Positions 23,566-38,784 of a stretch of 64,000 nt of DNA are shown in pieces. Numbering within the stretch: position 1 is the stretch's first letter; every line of letters starts with the position of its first letter. The notes beneath the pieces were generated by a model. It ran no database searches. It was given only the letters and a program-made list of their open reading frames with translations, and was not told the DNA's origin. The stretch lies in contig NZ_CP045725.1 of the NCBI RefSeq assembly GCF_009646095.1, forward strand, positions 2,914,001 to 2,978,000, given 5' to 3'. The DNA is from Raineyella fluvialis (GTDB lineage: Bacteria > Actinomycetota > Actinomycetes > Propionibacteriales > Propionibacteriaceae). The translations under genes and the position numbers were made by a program.

Positions 23566-25076
23566 CCCTGCCGATCGTCCCCAGTGGCGAGGAGTTCCGC
23601 GACCAGGCCCGGACCAGCCGGGTGATCCCGGTCTGGACGAAGGTGCTGGCCGACACCGAGACACCCGTCGGGCTCTATGCCGCCCTGGCCCGTGACGAGC
23701 CGCACACCTTCCTGTTCGAGTCCGCCGAGGACGGCGTGTTCTCCCGCTGGTCGATCATCGGTCTGCGGAGTGGCGCGACGCTGACCGAGCGGGACGGCCG
23801 GGCGGAGTGGTCCGGCACGCCGCCGGTCGGTCTGCCGACCAGCGGGGATCCGCTCGCGGTGCTGCGGGAGTCCCTCCAGGTCCTGCGCACCGAACGGCCC
23901 GACGGGCTGCCGCCGTTCGTCAACGGTTTCGTCGGCTACCTCGGCTACGACATCGTCCGCCGCCTCGAGGTGCTCCCCGACGACAACATCGACGACCTCA
24001 AGGTGCCGGAGCTGGTGATGATGCTGGCGACCGATCTGGCGGTGATGGACCACCGCACAGGCGAGCTCTGGCTGATCGCCAACGCCATCAACTACGACGC
24101 GACGGACGAGCGGGTCGACGAGGCGTACGCGGACGCCGTCGCCCGGGTCGAGACGATGGCGCGCCGCCTCACCGAACCGACGCAGCCGCTGGTCCGGGCC
24201 GTCGACGACACGGGCAGCGCCCCCACGGTGGTCGAACAGCGGACCCCGGCCGAGTTCGAGGCGGCCGTCGAGTCAGCGGTCGAGGAGATCCGGGCCGGTG
24301 AGGCCTTCCAGGTCGTCGTCTCCCAGCGTTTCGACATCCGCACCCAGGCCGATCCGCTCGATGTGTACCGGGTGCTGCGCCGGATCAACCCCAGCCCGTA
24401 CCTGTACCTGCTCCGCCTCGACGGTTTCGACATCGTCGGGTCGAGCCCCGAGGCCTTGGTCACGGTGACCGACCGCGACGCCGTCACCCATCCCATCGCC
24501 GGCACCCGGCCGCGCGGGCGGACGCCCGCTGAGGACGTCGCGCTGGAACAGGAACTCCTCGCCGATGAGAAGGAGCGGGCCGAGCACGTCATGCTCGTCG
24601 ACCTCGGCCGCAACGACCTGGGCCGGGTGAGCGAACCCGGGACCGTCACGGTGATCGAGTTCATGAAGGTGCGGCGCTACTCGCACGTGATGCACCTCGA
24701 GGCCGGCGTCACCGGGCACCTGCGTGACGACGTCGATGCCGTCGAGGCTGTCCTGTCCTGTTTCCCGGCCGGCACGCTGTCCGGCGCGCCGAAGGTGCGG
24801 GCGATGGAGATCATCGACGGGCTCGAGGTCAGCCGTCGGGGCGTGTACGGAGGGGTGATCGGCTACTTCGACTTCGCCGGCAACGCCGACGTCGCGATCG
24901 CGATCCGTACGGCGCTGATGAAGGACGGCGTCGCGTACGTGCAGTCGGGCGCCGGGATCGTCGCCGACTCCGTCCCGGCGAACGAGAACCAGGAGTGCCG
25001 CAACAAGGCGATGGCGGTGGTCCGGGCGATCGCGACCGCCGACAGTTGGCGGGGACTGGACGGGGCGGCCGGATGA
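23562..25076 (+). CDS. trpE: Anthranilate synthase component I
   Basis: Chorismate-using large subunit of anthranilate synthase, first step of tryptophan synthesis; 504 residues. Chorismate-binding motifs are clear: [26 protein letters not shown], and the C-terminal [18 protein letters not shown] and [12 protein letters not shown] segments. The N-terminal YRIP-type tryptophan site reads [15 protein letters not shown]. No trpG or trpD is adjacent, so the glutaminase must be encoded elsewhere. Start ATG overlaps hisI, and the stop overlaps the next gene. Confidence 0.95.
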   Translation: MTLPIVPSGEEFRDQARTSRVIPVWTKVLADTETPVGLYAALARDEPHTFLFESAEDGVFSRWSIIGLRSGATLTERDGRAEWSGTPPVGLPTSGDPLAVLRESLQVLRTERPDGLPPFVNGFVGYLGYDIVRRLEVLPDDNIDDLKVPELVMMLATDLAVMDHRTGELWLIANAINYDATDERVDEAYADAVARVETMARRLTEPTQPLVRAVDDTGSAPTVVEQRTPAEFEAAVESAVEEIRAGEAFQVVVSQRFDIRTQADPLDVYRVLRRINPSPYLYLLRLDGFDIVGSSPEALVTVTDRDAVTHPIAGTRPRGRTPAEDVALEQELLADEKERAEHVMLVDLGRNDLGRVSEPGTVTVIEFMKVRRYSHVMHLEAGVTGHLRDDVDAVEAVLSCFPAGTLSGAPKVRAMEIIDGLEVSRRGVYGGVIGYFDFAGNADVAIAIRTALMKDGVAYVQSGAGIVADSVPANENQECRNKAMAVVRAIATADSWRGLDGAAG

Positions 25077-25687
25077 CCGCCGCTCGCTGGCGCGGCGTCG
25101 CCTACAGTGCGCTGCTGGCCGGCACGGTGGTGGCCTTCGCCACCGCGGCCCAGCCCTGGTGGCACGCCGACGTCACCGGCAGCAGTGCCGCGATCAGTGG
25201 GACGGCTGCCAGCGGCAGCCTGACCCAGGCCCTCGCCATCGTCACCGCCGCCGGGCTCCTCCTCTCCCTCACCCTGGGGGCTCGCGGCCGGCAGATCCTC
25301 GGCGGCGTCCTGTTCCTCGCCGGTGCCGGGATGATCGCCGTGGGCGCCTCCCGCCCGCGCCCCGCCGCGGACGTCGTCGCCTCGGCGCTGCGCTCCGTCA
25401 GCCTGTCGACGGACTGGTCACTGACCGGCACCCCGTGGCCCTGGGCCTATCTCGCCGGTGGGGTGCTGGTGGCCTTCGGCGGAGCGCTGGTCGTCGCGTT
25501 CGCCCCCCGCTGGGAGACGCGCCGTGCCCGGTTCGAACGGGGCCCGGTGGCGGTCGATCTCACCGACGCGACCGCTGTGTGGAAAGCACTGGATGCGGGC
25601 GTCGACCCCACCCGGGAAACTGCGGTACCCTCCTCGCAGCAGGAACCCCCGCAGGCAGCGTCACCGGACAGGGAGAGTCAAGGATGA
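25073..25687 (+). CDS. Trp biosynthesis-associated membrane protein
   Basis: A 204-residue protein with about four hydrophobic segments (YSALLAGTVVAFATAAQPWW, ALAIVTAAGLLLSLTL, GGVLFLAGAGMIAVGA, YLAGGVLVAFGGALVVAF) and a polar tail. Its position between trpE and trpC and its pattern match the actinobacterial Trp_oprn_chp family (PF09534), whose role is unknown. ATG start overlaps the trpE stop (ATGA), and its stop overlaps the next gene, so all are coupled. Confidence 0.85.
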   Translation: MTAARWRGVAYSALLAGTVVAFATAAQPWWHADVTGSSAAISGTAASGSLTQALAIVTAAGLLLSLTLGARGRQILGGVLFLAGAGMIAVGASRPRPAADVVASALRSVSLSTDWSLTGTPWPWAYLAGGVLVAFGGALVVAFAPRWETRRARFERGPVAVDLTDATAVWKALDAGVDPTRETAVPSSQQEPPQAASPDRESQG

Positions 25688-25908
25688 GTCACAGTGCGAT
25701 CGGCCACGCGCCCGAGGAGAAGTACCACCACGGCAAGTCGCCGGCCGCGTACGCGTTCTCCATCATCTTCATGGTCGCCGTCGTCGTCGGTGTGGTCGCC
25801 ATGGTGCCGACCCCGAAGCTGGTCCTGCTGATCATCGCCGGTGTCATCGCCCTGATCGCCTGGATCGCCTGGGCCGTGCTCCGGGGGATGGGCCTGGACA
25901 ACGTGTAG
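25684..25908 (+). CDS. HGxxPAAW-family small membrane protein
   Basis: A 74-residue protein with two hydrophobic segments (AFSIIFMVAVVVGVVAMVP and LVLLIIAGVIALIAWIAWAV). Near the N-terminus it has HGKSPAAY, a variant of the HGxxPAAW motif that names a small family encoded between the Trp membrane protein and trpC in actinobacteria; Tyr replaces Trp here. Function unknown. Coupled to the upstream gene by ATGA and followed by a terminator-like hairpin. Confidence 0.8.
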   Translation: MSHSAIGHAPEEKYHHGKSPAAYAFSIIFMVAVVVGVVAMVPTPKLVLLIIAGVIALIAWIAWAVLRGMGLDNV

Positions 25909-25926
25909 GACCTCACGACAGCCACG

Positions 25927-25956
25927 GGGCGCCCGGACCGTCGGTCCAGGGCGCCC
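25927..25956 (+). terminator. Hairpin between the HGxxPAAW gene and trpC
   Basis: GGGCGCCCGGACC, loop GTC, then GGTCC-A-GGGCGCCC: a 13-bp stem with one bulged A, followed by TTGTCGTCC. An outer CCACGG/CCGTGG pair (25922 and 25964) can extend it. It could stop or attenuate transcription entering trpCBA. Confidence 0.6.
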
Positions 25957-26037
25957 TTGTCGTCCGTGGGCGTTCCATTGCGCGGGACGCCTGGAGCGGT
26001 GCGGTAGAACAGACAGAGCGACGAAGGGAGAGCCGGG

Positions 26038-26815
26038 ATGGGTGTGCTCGACGAGCTGAACGCGGGGGCCCGCGCCGACATGGAGGAGCGCCGCGCGCTC
26101 ACCGGTCAGGACGAGCTGGCGAGGCGCATCGAGGCGCTGCCGCCGGCCCGTGACCCGCTGCCGGCCTTCCGGGCTCCCGGGATCGCCGTGATCGCCGAGG
26201 TGAAGCGGTCCAGCCCGTCCGCCGGAGCCCTGGCCGAGATCGCCGATCCCGCCGCCCTCGCCGAGGCTTACGCCCGCGGAGGGGCCGACGCCATCTCCGT
26301 CCTCACCGAACGGCGCCGGTTCGGCGGCACCCTGGCGGACCTGGTCGCCGTCCGGGCCCGGGTCGACATCCCGGTGCTGCGCAAGGACTTCGTCGTCGAC
26401 GACTACCAGCTGTACGAGGCGCGCGCCGCCGGGGCCGACCTGGCACTGCTGATCGTCGCCTCGCTGACCGACCGCGAGCTGGCCGGCCTGCACGCCACCG
26501 CGCTCGACCTCGGCCTGACGCCGCTCGTCGAGACCCACACCGCCGACGAGGTCCGCCGGGCCCTCGATCTGGGCGCCGCCCTCATCGGCATCAACAACCG
26601 CAACCTGGACACCCTCGAGGTGGACACGGCGACCTTCGCCCGTCTCGCGCCGCTGGTGCCGGACGAGGTGGTCAAGGTCGCCGAGTCCGGGGTCCGTACC
26701 CCCGACGACGTCCGTGTCTTCGCCGAGGCGGGCGCCGACGTCGCCCTGATCGGGCAGGCCCTCGTCACCGGCGGCGACCCGGTCGCCGGAGTCCGCGCCA
26801 TGAAGGAGGCCCATC

Positions 26816-26823
<8 letters not shown>
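26038..26823 (+). CDS. trpC: Indole-3-glycerol phosphate synthase
   Basis: TIM-barrel enzyme for the ring-closing step before tryptophan synthase; 261 residues. Motifs: [12 protein letters not shown] with the catalytic Lys, [27 protein letters not shown] and [15 protein letters not shown] at 26038 is preceded by GAAGGGAG. It is single-domain, without fused TrpF. The preceding 129-bp gap holds the hairpin at 25927-25956. The end overlaps trpB by 8 bases. Confidence 0.95.
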
Positions 26824-28165
<1,342 letters not shown>

Positions 28166-28166
28166 G

Positions 28167-28994
28167 ATGACCGCACCAGGCAACTGCACCCCGATCTTCG
28201 ACCGCGCCGCGGCGGAGGAGCGGGCGGTCTTCATCGGCTACCTCCCGGTCGGTTACCCGACGGTCCCCGGCTCGCTCGACGCCATGCGCGCCCTGGTCGA
28301 TCCCGGTGACGGCCCGGGCGCCGACATCGTCGAGATCGGCATCCCGTACTCGGACCCGATGATGGACGGCGCGACCATCCAACGCGCCGCGACCCGTGCC
28401 CTGGAGCGGGGCGTCCGGGTCCGTGACGTCCTCGCCGCGACCGAGGCCGTCGCCGCGGCCGGCGCCACGCCCTGCGTGATGTCTTACTGGAACCTCATCG
28501 AGCAGTACGGGTGCGACGCGTTCGCCCGCGACTTCGCCAACGCCGGCGGCGCCGGGGTGATCACCCCCGACCTCACCCCTGACGAGGCCGACGAGTGGAC
28601 GCCGGCCACCGACGCCCATGGTGTCGACCGGATCTACCTGGTCGCCCCGTCATCGACCGATGACCGGATCAAGCTCACCGCCGACGCGGCGCGAGGCTGG
28701 CTCTACGCCACCGCGGTGATGGGCGTCACCGGTGCCCGGGACACCACGTCCGAGGCCGGTCACGTCCTCACCCAGCGGATCCGGCGGATCAGCCCCGACA
28801 CCAGGGTCGGCATCGGCCTGGGGGTCTCGGACGGTGCCCAGGCGGCGGAGATCGGCGCCTACGCCGACGCCGTCATCGTCGGCTCGGCGCTCGTCCGTAC
28901 GCTCATCGACGCCGACGACACCGGCCGGCCGGACGACCTGACCGCATTGCGGGCGCTCACCTCCGATCTGGCTCGCGGCGTCCGCGCCCGCTGA
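28167..28994 (+). CDS. trpA: Tryptophan synthase alpha chain
   Basis: TIM-barrel subunit that cleaves indole-3-glycerol phosphate and channels indole to TrpB; 275 residues. Catalytic Glu56 (DIVEIGIPYSD) and Asp67 (MMDGATIQ) keep the normal 11-residue spacing. The phosphate site GLGVSDGAQA is visible. It starts 1 base after the trpB stop and has a weak hairpin (CCCGCT-GAG-AGCGGG) over its own stop. Confidence 0.95.
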   Translation: MTAPGNCTPIFDRAAAEERAVFIGYLPVGYPTVPGSLDAMRALVDPGDGPGADIVEIGIPYSDPMMDGATIQRAATRALERGVRVRDVLAATEAVAAAGATPCVMSYWNLIEQYGCDAFARDFANAGGAGVITPDLTPDEADEWTPATDAHGVDRIYLVAPSSTDDRIKLTADAARGWLYATAVMGVTGARDTTSEAGHVLTQRIRRISPDTRVGIGLGVSDGAQAAEIGAYADAVIVGSALVRTLIDADDTGRPDDLTALRALTSDLARGVRAR

Positions 28995-29013
28995 GAGCGG
29001 GATGGCGAGTGGC

Positions 29014-29019
29014 TAGAGT
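29014..29019 (+). promoter_or_regulatory. Probable -10 hexamer of lgt
   Basis: TAGAGT lies 20 bases after the trpA stop. No start codon sits 6-7 bases on, so the transcript would have a leader of about 45 bases before the lgt ATG at 29075. Confidence 0.4.
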
Positions 29020-29074
29020 GTCGCTGCCCCGATGACCCGAAAGGCGGCCCGATGACCCCCCTGCGCTCGACCCG

Positions 29075-29958
29075 ATGGCGCTGGTCCCTTTGTCGATCCC
29101 CAGCCCACCCCAGGGGGTCTGGGAGCTACCGGTTCCCGGGACCGGCCTGGTGATCCCCATCCGGGCCTACGCCCTGTGCATCCTCACCGGCATCGTGCTG
29201 GCGTGGTTCATTGCGTCCCGGCGCTGGAAAGCCCGCGGCGGCAGCCAGGACACGCTGGAGACGGCGATCCTGCTGGCGGTGCCGGTGGGCATCATCGGCG
29301 CCCGGCTCTACCACGTGATCACCGACCACCAGTTGTACTTCGGTCCGGGCCGCCACCCGATCGAGGCGCTCTACATCTGGAACGGTGGCTTGGGGATCTG
29401 GGGGGCGGTGGCCGCCGGGGCACTGGCCGTCTGGATCGTCTGCCGGCGCCGCGGTGCGTCCTTCGCCGCCATGGCCGACTCCCTCGCCCCGCAGTGGCCG
29501 TGGCACAGGGCTTGGGCCGGCTCGGCAACTGGTTCAACCAGGAGCTCTTCGGGCGTCCCACGACCCTGCCCTGGGGGCTGCAGATCGATCTGGCGCACCG
29601 GCCGGTCGGGTACGAGCAGTACGCCACCTTCCACCCCACGTTCCTCTACGAGCTGATCTGGGTCCTCGTGGTCGCCGCGACCCTCGTCCTCCTGGACCGG
29701 CGGCTGCAGCTCGGACATGGTCAGGTCTTCTGGCTCTATGTCTCCCTGTACACGTTCGGCCGGTTCTGGATCGAGGGCCTGCGGATCGACACCGCCAACC
29801 ACGTCGGCACCTGGCGGATCAACGAGTACGTGTCGTTGGTGGTCTTCGTGGTCGCGGTGGTGGCCCTGATCGTCAGCCTGCGACGCCACCCCGTGCGCGA
29901 GACCCCCACGTCGGTCGACCCCCGGGCCGCCGTCCCGGAGGAGGAACCGGTGGCATGA
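29075..29958 (+). CDS. lgt: Prolipoprotein diacylglyceryl transferase, with one-base frameshift
   Basis: Polytopic inner-membrane enzyme that transfers diacylglycerol from phosphatidylglycerol to the lipobox Cys of prolipoproteins. The frame breaks at the C run 29487-29490; one more C turns APQWPW into APAVAVAQG and leads into the signature GRLGNWFNQELFG. Other conserved pieces are VIPIRAYALCI near the start and YSLYTFGRFWIEGLRID-like sequence near the end. Repaired length is 294 residues. The start is uncertain: ATG 29075 has no good ribosome site, and an ATG at 29052 would be in frame if the C6 run just after it were one base short too. The stop overlaps the next gene (ATGA). Confidence 0.92.
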
Positions 29959-30794
29959 CGGCCGCCCCGGCTCCCACCACCCCGGCTCCCGCCACCGCGG
30001 AGTCCACCTCGCCTGCCCAGGCGTGGCTGGTCGTCGCCGTGCTGGCCCTGCCGATCGCCCTGGTCGTGGCGGCGGACCGGCTGCTCGTCGGGTGGTCGCT
30101 GCGCGACGCGGGTCGCCTCGACGCCCCCACCCTGGCGCCGCTGCTCGGTGTCGGACTCGTCCTGCTCACCCGCCGTCGCCTGCCCGGGCTGCGGACCCGC
30201 TTCGATGTCGGGGTGACCCCGCGGGTCATCCGCCGCAGCGTCGCCCTGGTGCTGATGGTCGTCGCCATGATGGTCGTCTGGAACCAGCTCTGCCTGATGT
30301 TCGGCTGGCTGCCGGCCCCCCGGATCGATGTGGACGCGGGGCTCCCGTTCGCTGCCAGGGCGGCGGCCTATCTCCCGCTGGCCGCCGCCCAGGAACTCGC
30401 CTGGCGGGGCGTCGTCCGCCCGACCCTGGGCGCTGCCCACGGGTGGCTCGGTGGCGGCGTGGGGACCGGGCTGGTGTGGGGACTGCTGACCGGCACCACC
30501 TGGCGCTTCGGGGTCGGCTACGGGCTCCTCGCCCTCCTCACGGCGGTCGGCTGGTCGGTGATGGTCAGCGCCGTGCTCGAGGAGATGCGCCACGGCCAAC
30601 TGCTCGCCGCCGGGCTGTTCCAGTGGGCGCTCCTGCTGGCCCTCTTCCTGCTGCTGCCCGAGGAGTCCGGGGTGCTCCGGGCCGCGTGGGTGCTGGCCCT
30701 CACCGCGCTGATCGGGGGCGTCGCTTCGGCGTGGGTGTACGTTCGGTCACGAAGGGCTCGCCTCATGTCGCCATACGGACGACCCGAAAGATGA
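29955..30794 (+). CDS. CPBP/Abi-like membrane protein (degenerate protease motif)
   Basis: A 279-residue polytopic membrane protein with a Pro/Ala/Thr-rich N-terminus and about eight hydrophobic segments. Around residue 147 it carries AAQELAWRGVVRPTL, which resembles motif 1 of the CPBP (CAAX protease and bacteriocin-processing) family, EExxxRxxxR, but with Gln in place of the first catalytic Glu. Family membership is therefore tentative and peptidase activity doubtful. It overlaps the lgt stop by ATGA, so it may act on or with lipoproteins, which is only inference from position. Confidence 0.5.
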   Translation: MTAAPAPTTPAPATAESTSPAQAWLVVAVLALPIALVVAADRLLVGWSLRDAGRLDAPTLAPLLGVGLVLLTRRRLPGLRTRFDVGVTPRVIRRSVALVLMVVAMMVVWNQLCLMFGWLPAPRIDVDAGLPFAARAAAYLPLAAAQELAWRGVVRPTLGAAHGWLGGGVGTGLVWGLLTGTTWRFGVGYGLLALLTAVGWSVMVSAVLEEMRHGQLLAAGLFQWALLLALFLLLPEESGVLRAAWVLALTALIGGVASAWVYVRSRRARLMSPYGRPER

Positions 30795-31030
30795 CAGCCG
30801 TGTTACGACGACCGTCGATTGTGTAACAGGATCCACAGCGCTATTTACACATTCGTTTAGTTGGTCGATGATGTGTCCTTGGAACACTGCTGTCGTGCAA
30901 CGGAGCCGGCGGCGGCACCATATCCGCACGGTCGCGCCGGTCGGGGGCTCCCACGCCGCTGACCTGGTCACCGTCTCACCGCCCGTTCTCACCGCTGAGG
31001 TGACGACGCGGCCTGTCCGAGGGGAAGAAC
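30795..31030 (+). promoter_or_regulatory. gltB upstream region with inverted repeat
   Basis: This 236-bp gap is the longest in the window and clearly more AT-rich than its surroundings around 30838-30880. An inverted repeat TGTTAC-N16-GTAACA lies at 30801-30828, with CGAC/GTCG symmetry inside. GAGGGGAAG (31017-31027) is the ribosome site for gltB. Nitrogen or growth control of gltBD would be expected to act here; I could not match the repeat to a named regulator. Confidence 0.45.
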
Positions 31031-35590
<4,560 letters not shown>

Positions 35591-35598
<8 letters not shown>

Positions 35599-37060
35599 TC
35601 CCCGTGGTTTCATGAAGTACCCGCGCGAGCACCCGGAGCGCCGCGACGTCCAGGAACGTGTACAGGACTGGAACGAGGTCTACCCGGGTGGTCCTGCCGC
35701 GGCGTTCCTGCCGATCATCTCGACCCAGGCCGCCCGCTGCATGGACTGCGGCATCCCGTTCTGCCATCAGGGCTGCCCCCTGGGCAACATCATTCCCGAG
35801 TGGAACGACCTGGTCTGGCGCGACGACTGGCAGGCGGCCTCCGACCGGCTGCACGCGACCAACAACTTCCCGGAGTTCACCGGCCGCCTCTGCCCGGCCC
35901 CCTGCGAGACGGCCTGTGTCGTGGGCATCAACGGTGACCCGGTCGCGATCAAGGGGATCGAGGTCTCGATCGCCGAGCGTGCCTGGGACGACCGCTACAT
36001 CGAGCCGCAGGCACCCGACTGGCACACCGGTTACACGGTCGCCGTCGTCGGGTCGGGGCCGGCCGGTCTCGCCGCCGCCCAGCAGCTGACCCGGGTCGGC
36101 CACACCGTCGCGGTCTTCGAGCGCGCCGACGCTCCCGGTGGCCTGCTGCGCTACGGCATCCCGGAGTTCAAGATGGAGAAGTCCGTCCTGGACCGACGGA
36201 TCCACCAGATGAAGGACGAGGGCACCCTCTTCCGTACCGGGGTGACCATCGGCAAGGACATCACCTGGTCGCAGCTGAAGTCGCGCTACGACGCCGTCGT
36301 GGTGGCGATGGGCTCGACCAAGCCGCGGGACCTGCCGGCGGTGGGTCGTGAGTTCGAGGGCATCCATTTCGCCATGGACTACCTGCCGCAGGCCAACCGC
36401 GTCGCCCGCGGCCGGACCGTCGAGAACCAGATCGTCGCGACCGACAAGCATGTCGTCGTCATCGGCGGAGGCGACACCGGTTCGGACTGCATCGGCACCG
36501 CGTTGCGCCAGGGCGCGGCCTCGGTCACCCAGCTGGAGATCTTCCCCGCACCGGGGCAGGACCGCCCGGCGAACCAGCCGTGGCCGACCTACCCGGCCGT
36601 CTGGCGGGTGTCGACCTCCCAGGAAGAGGGCGGCCAGCGCGTGTTCGAGGCGTCGACCACCGAGTTCATCGGCGACGACGAGGGCCACGTGCGCCAGCTG
36701 CGGTTCGTGGAGGTCAAGCCCAACGGTTCCGGCGGCTTCGCGCCCGTCGACGGCTCGGAGAAGGTCATCCCGGCAGACATGGTCGTGCTGGCGATGGGTT
36801 TCGTCGGCCCCGAGGCCGAAGGCCTGGTCGACGAGCTCGGCGTCAGCCTCGACCGGCGCGGCAACGTGGCGCGCGACGACAGCTACATGACCAACGTCGA
36901 AGGGGTCTTCTCCTGTGGTGACACCGGTCGCGGCCAGTCGCTGATCGTGTGGGCGATCGCCGAGGGACGCTCCTGCGCCGCCGGCGTCGACGCCTTCCTC
37001 AGCGGGTCGACGAAGCTGCCGCGTCCGATCGGTCCGCAGGTGCGCCCGATCTCGCTCTGA
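35591..37060 (+). CDS. gltD: Glutamate synthase small subunit
   Basis: NADPH-oxidising, FAD-containing subunit that passes electrons to GltB through 4Fe-4S clusters; 489 residues. Cysteines of the clusters lie in [19 protein letters not shown] and [13 protein letters not shown]. The FAD site is [16 protein letters not shown] and the NADPH site is [14 protein letters not shown]. The GTG at 35591 sits within the end of gltB, so translation is coupled. A strong terminator follows. Confidence 0.96.
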
Positions 37061-37080
37061 CGCTCCCGCCCGACGCGAAC

Positions 37081-37114
37081 GAGGCCCCCGGAACCTGTGG
37101 GTTCCGGGGGCCTC
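37081..37114. terminator. Bidirectional terminator between gltD and the CYTH-CHAD gene
   Basis: A perfect 15-bp stem, GAGGCCCCCGGAACC with its complement around a TGTG loop, lies between convergent stops at 37060 and 37135. Confidence 0.88.
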
Positions 37115-37134
37115 CTTCGTCAGAGTGTCCCGGC

Positions 37135-38694
37135 TCAGTCGGTGTCGGCCCAGCTGTCGGGGCCGCGGCGGACAGCTCGGCGCAGGGCGGCGCGGGCGGC
37201 CGGCAGATCGCGGTCGAGGTCGCCCATCTGCGTGCCGTAGAGGACGCCGTACGTGAACGTCGGTTCGCCCGCCGCGGCGGCCGCGTCGGCCAGCCGCAGC
37301 AGCCGCTGCCGGGCCACCGCCGCGTCGTTCATCTCGCCGAACACCTCGGTGACGGCCTCCCAGTCCCGGGCCGAGGACGCGGCGGGCTCCCCGTACACCG
37401 CGATCAGCGCTTCGCAGGCGTACCGGACGACCTTGGACTTCTTGCGGACCTCATGGAGCGCCTCGAGCCGCTCCTGGCCCTCCGATTGCTCTGCGGCGTC
37501 GTGGGCCTTGCGGACGCGCTTGATCGCCTTGTCGAGCAGGGCGATCGCGCGCTCCGAGACCCGGGCGTCGGCCACCGCCACCAGGGGCGGGTCGGTCAGC
37601 CACCGGCTCAGCGTGACCATCAGGCGGGTGTACCGGGCGTCGGCGAGACAGGCCGCCACACCGGCGAGTCCCTCCTGGTGGGTCCGTTCGAGTTCGGTCT
37701 CCATCCTGGCCCGCACCGGCCCGATCACCGACTCGGGTGGGAGGGCGTCCAGGCGGTCCAGCAGCTTCACCTTCTGCACCTCGGCGTCGCGGGCGTGGCC
37801 CAGCTCGGTGGCGTACCACTGGAGCTCCTCGCGGAGGGACCCTACCGCCTCGGCCTCGAACAGGTCGCGAAAGACGCGCAGGATGCTGCGCAGCCGTCGG
37901 GCCGCGACCCGAGCCTTGTGCACCGCGTCGGGGGCGTCGGCCGCCACCGCCTCCTCCCTGCCCTGGAGCACCCCGACGTGCGTCGCGAGGGCCGCCAGCA
38001 CGGTCTGGCTGAGCAGGTCGTCGCTCGAGGGGACGTGGGCGGCGGCCCGCGCCGGGGCGTCCCCGAGGGCCTGGTTGATCTTGGCGGGGGAGCTGGCAGG
38101 GACGATGCCGGCCCACTGGAAGCGCTCGGTGACGGCGTCGAGGAAGGAGCGCGACCCCTCGTGCAGCTCGACCTCGATCTCCCGCCACGTCGTCTCGGTG
38201 CCCTGCCGGCCCGGCAGGGGGAAGCGCGTCGCGGTGACCTCGTCGTCCGCGAGTTCGGCCAGCGGGGTCCCGGTCTGCGGATCGGAGAGCTGCCGTACGG
38301 TACGCACCGTCCGGAGCCGGGCCACCGGCACCAGCGCGACGGCGCCCACCCGCTCGCCGACGACGGTGCGCAGGCTGCGCGGCACGACCAGCGGATCGGG
38401 AGTGGCATCCAGCGGGACGTGCAGCTCGGTCCTGGTGCCCTCCACCGGAGGGAGCTTGACGTGCCAGGCCGCGTCACTGCCGCCGGTGCGACGCCGCAGG
38501 GTGATCCGGGCCCGGTTCAGCTCGTACGACGGTGAGTCGAAGTAGGTGGCGTCGAGCTCCTGCACCTCGGGGTCGCCGATGATGGCGATCCCGGCCAGGT
38601 CGGGCAGTTGCGCACCGGGCAGCAGGGCGAACTTCCGCTCTGTCTCGGCCTGTGCACGGGGACCGGGGGCCGGGCCGGTCGGGACTTCGGACAC
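37135..38694 (-). CDS. CYTH and CHAD domain protein (triphosphatase/polyphosphate-associated)
   Basis: A 519-residue protein. The N-terminal CYTH domain shows the ExExK motif (ETERKF, about 17-22) and alternating charged strands (ATYFDS, RITLRRR, WREIEVEL) typical of inorganic triphosphatases. The C-terminal CHAD domain shows conserved His-containing helices (AVHKARVAARRLRSILRVF and LHEVRKKSKVVRYACE). CHAD domains bind polyphosphate and CYTH enzymes hydrolyse triphosphate, so a phosphate-storage role is likely. GTG at 38694 is preceded by AGAGGAG. Promoter TAGACT (minus, 38722-38727) lies back to back with that of dnaE. Confidence 0.9.
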   Translation of the reverse strand: MSEVPTGPAPGPRAQAETERKFALLPGAQLPDLAGIAIIGDPEVQELDATYFDSPSYELNRARITLRRRTGGSDAAWHVKLPPVEGTRTELHVPLDATPDPLVVPRSLRTVVGERVGAVALVPVARLRTVRTVRQLSDPQTGTPLAELADDEVTATRFPLPGRQGTETTWREIEVELHEGSRSFLDAVTERFQWAGIVPASSPAKINQALGDAPARAAAHVPSSDDLLSQTVLAALATHVGVLQGREEAVAADAPDAVHKARVAARRLRSILRVFRDLFEAEAVGSLREELQWYATELGHARDAEVQKVKLLDRLDALPPESVIGPVRARMETELERTHQEGLAGVAACLADARYTRLMVTLSRWLTDPPLVAVADARVSERAIALLDKAIKRVRKAHDAAEQSEGQERLEALHEVRKKSKVVRYACEALIAVYGEPAASSARDWEAVTEVFGEMNDAAVARQRLLRLADAAAAAGEPTFTYGVLYGTQMGDLDRDLPAARAALRRAVRRGPDSWADTD

Positions 38695-38784
38695 CGCTGC
38701 TCCTCTTGTACGGGAGGGGCCAGTCTACCGGGCTACTCTGGTCCCTGCCCGTCCGCTCGTGACCCAGGAGGTGGCAGCCGCCCC
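38695..38784. promoter_or_regulatory. Back-to-back promoters of the CYTH-CHAD gene and dnaE
   Basis: Minus-strand TAGACT (38722-38727) serves the CYTH-CHAD gene and plus-strand TACTCT (38734-38739) serves dnaE; only 6 bases separate them. Both transcripts would have leaders with good ribosome sites (AGAGGAG; CCAGGAGG at 38764-38771). Confidence 0.5.

Noticed and set aside
21277-23664. 795-codon open frame on the minus strand
   Set aside because: Antisense to the end of gatA, gatB and hisI; no recognisable domain.
26014-26037. TAGAAC before trpC as a leaderless promoter
   Set aside because: Lacks the final T and the spacing; trpC has a normal Shine-Dalgarno.
28987-29001. CCCGCT-GAG-AGCGGG hairpin over the trpA stop
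   Set aside because: Only a 6-bp stem without a T tract; too weak to call a terminator.
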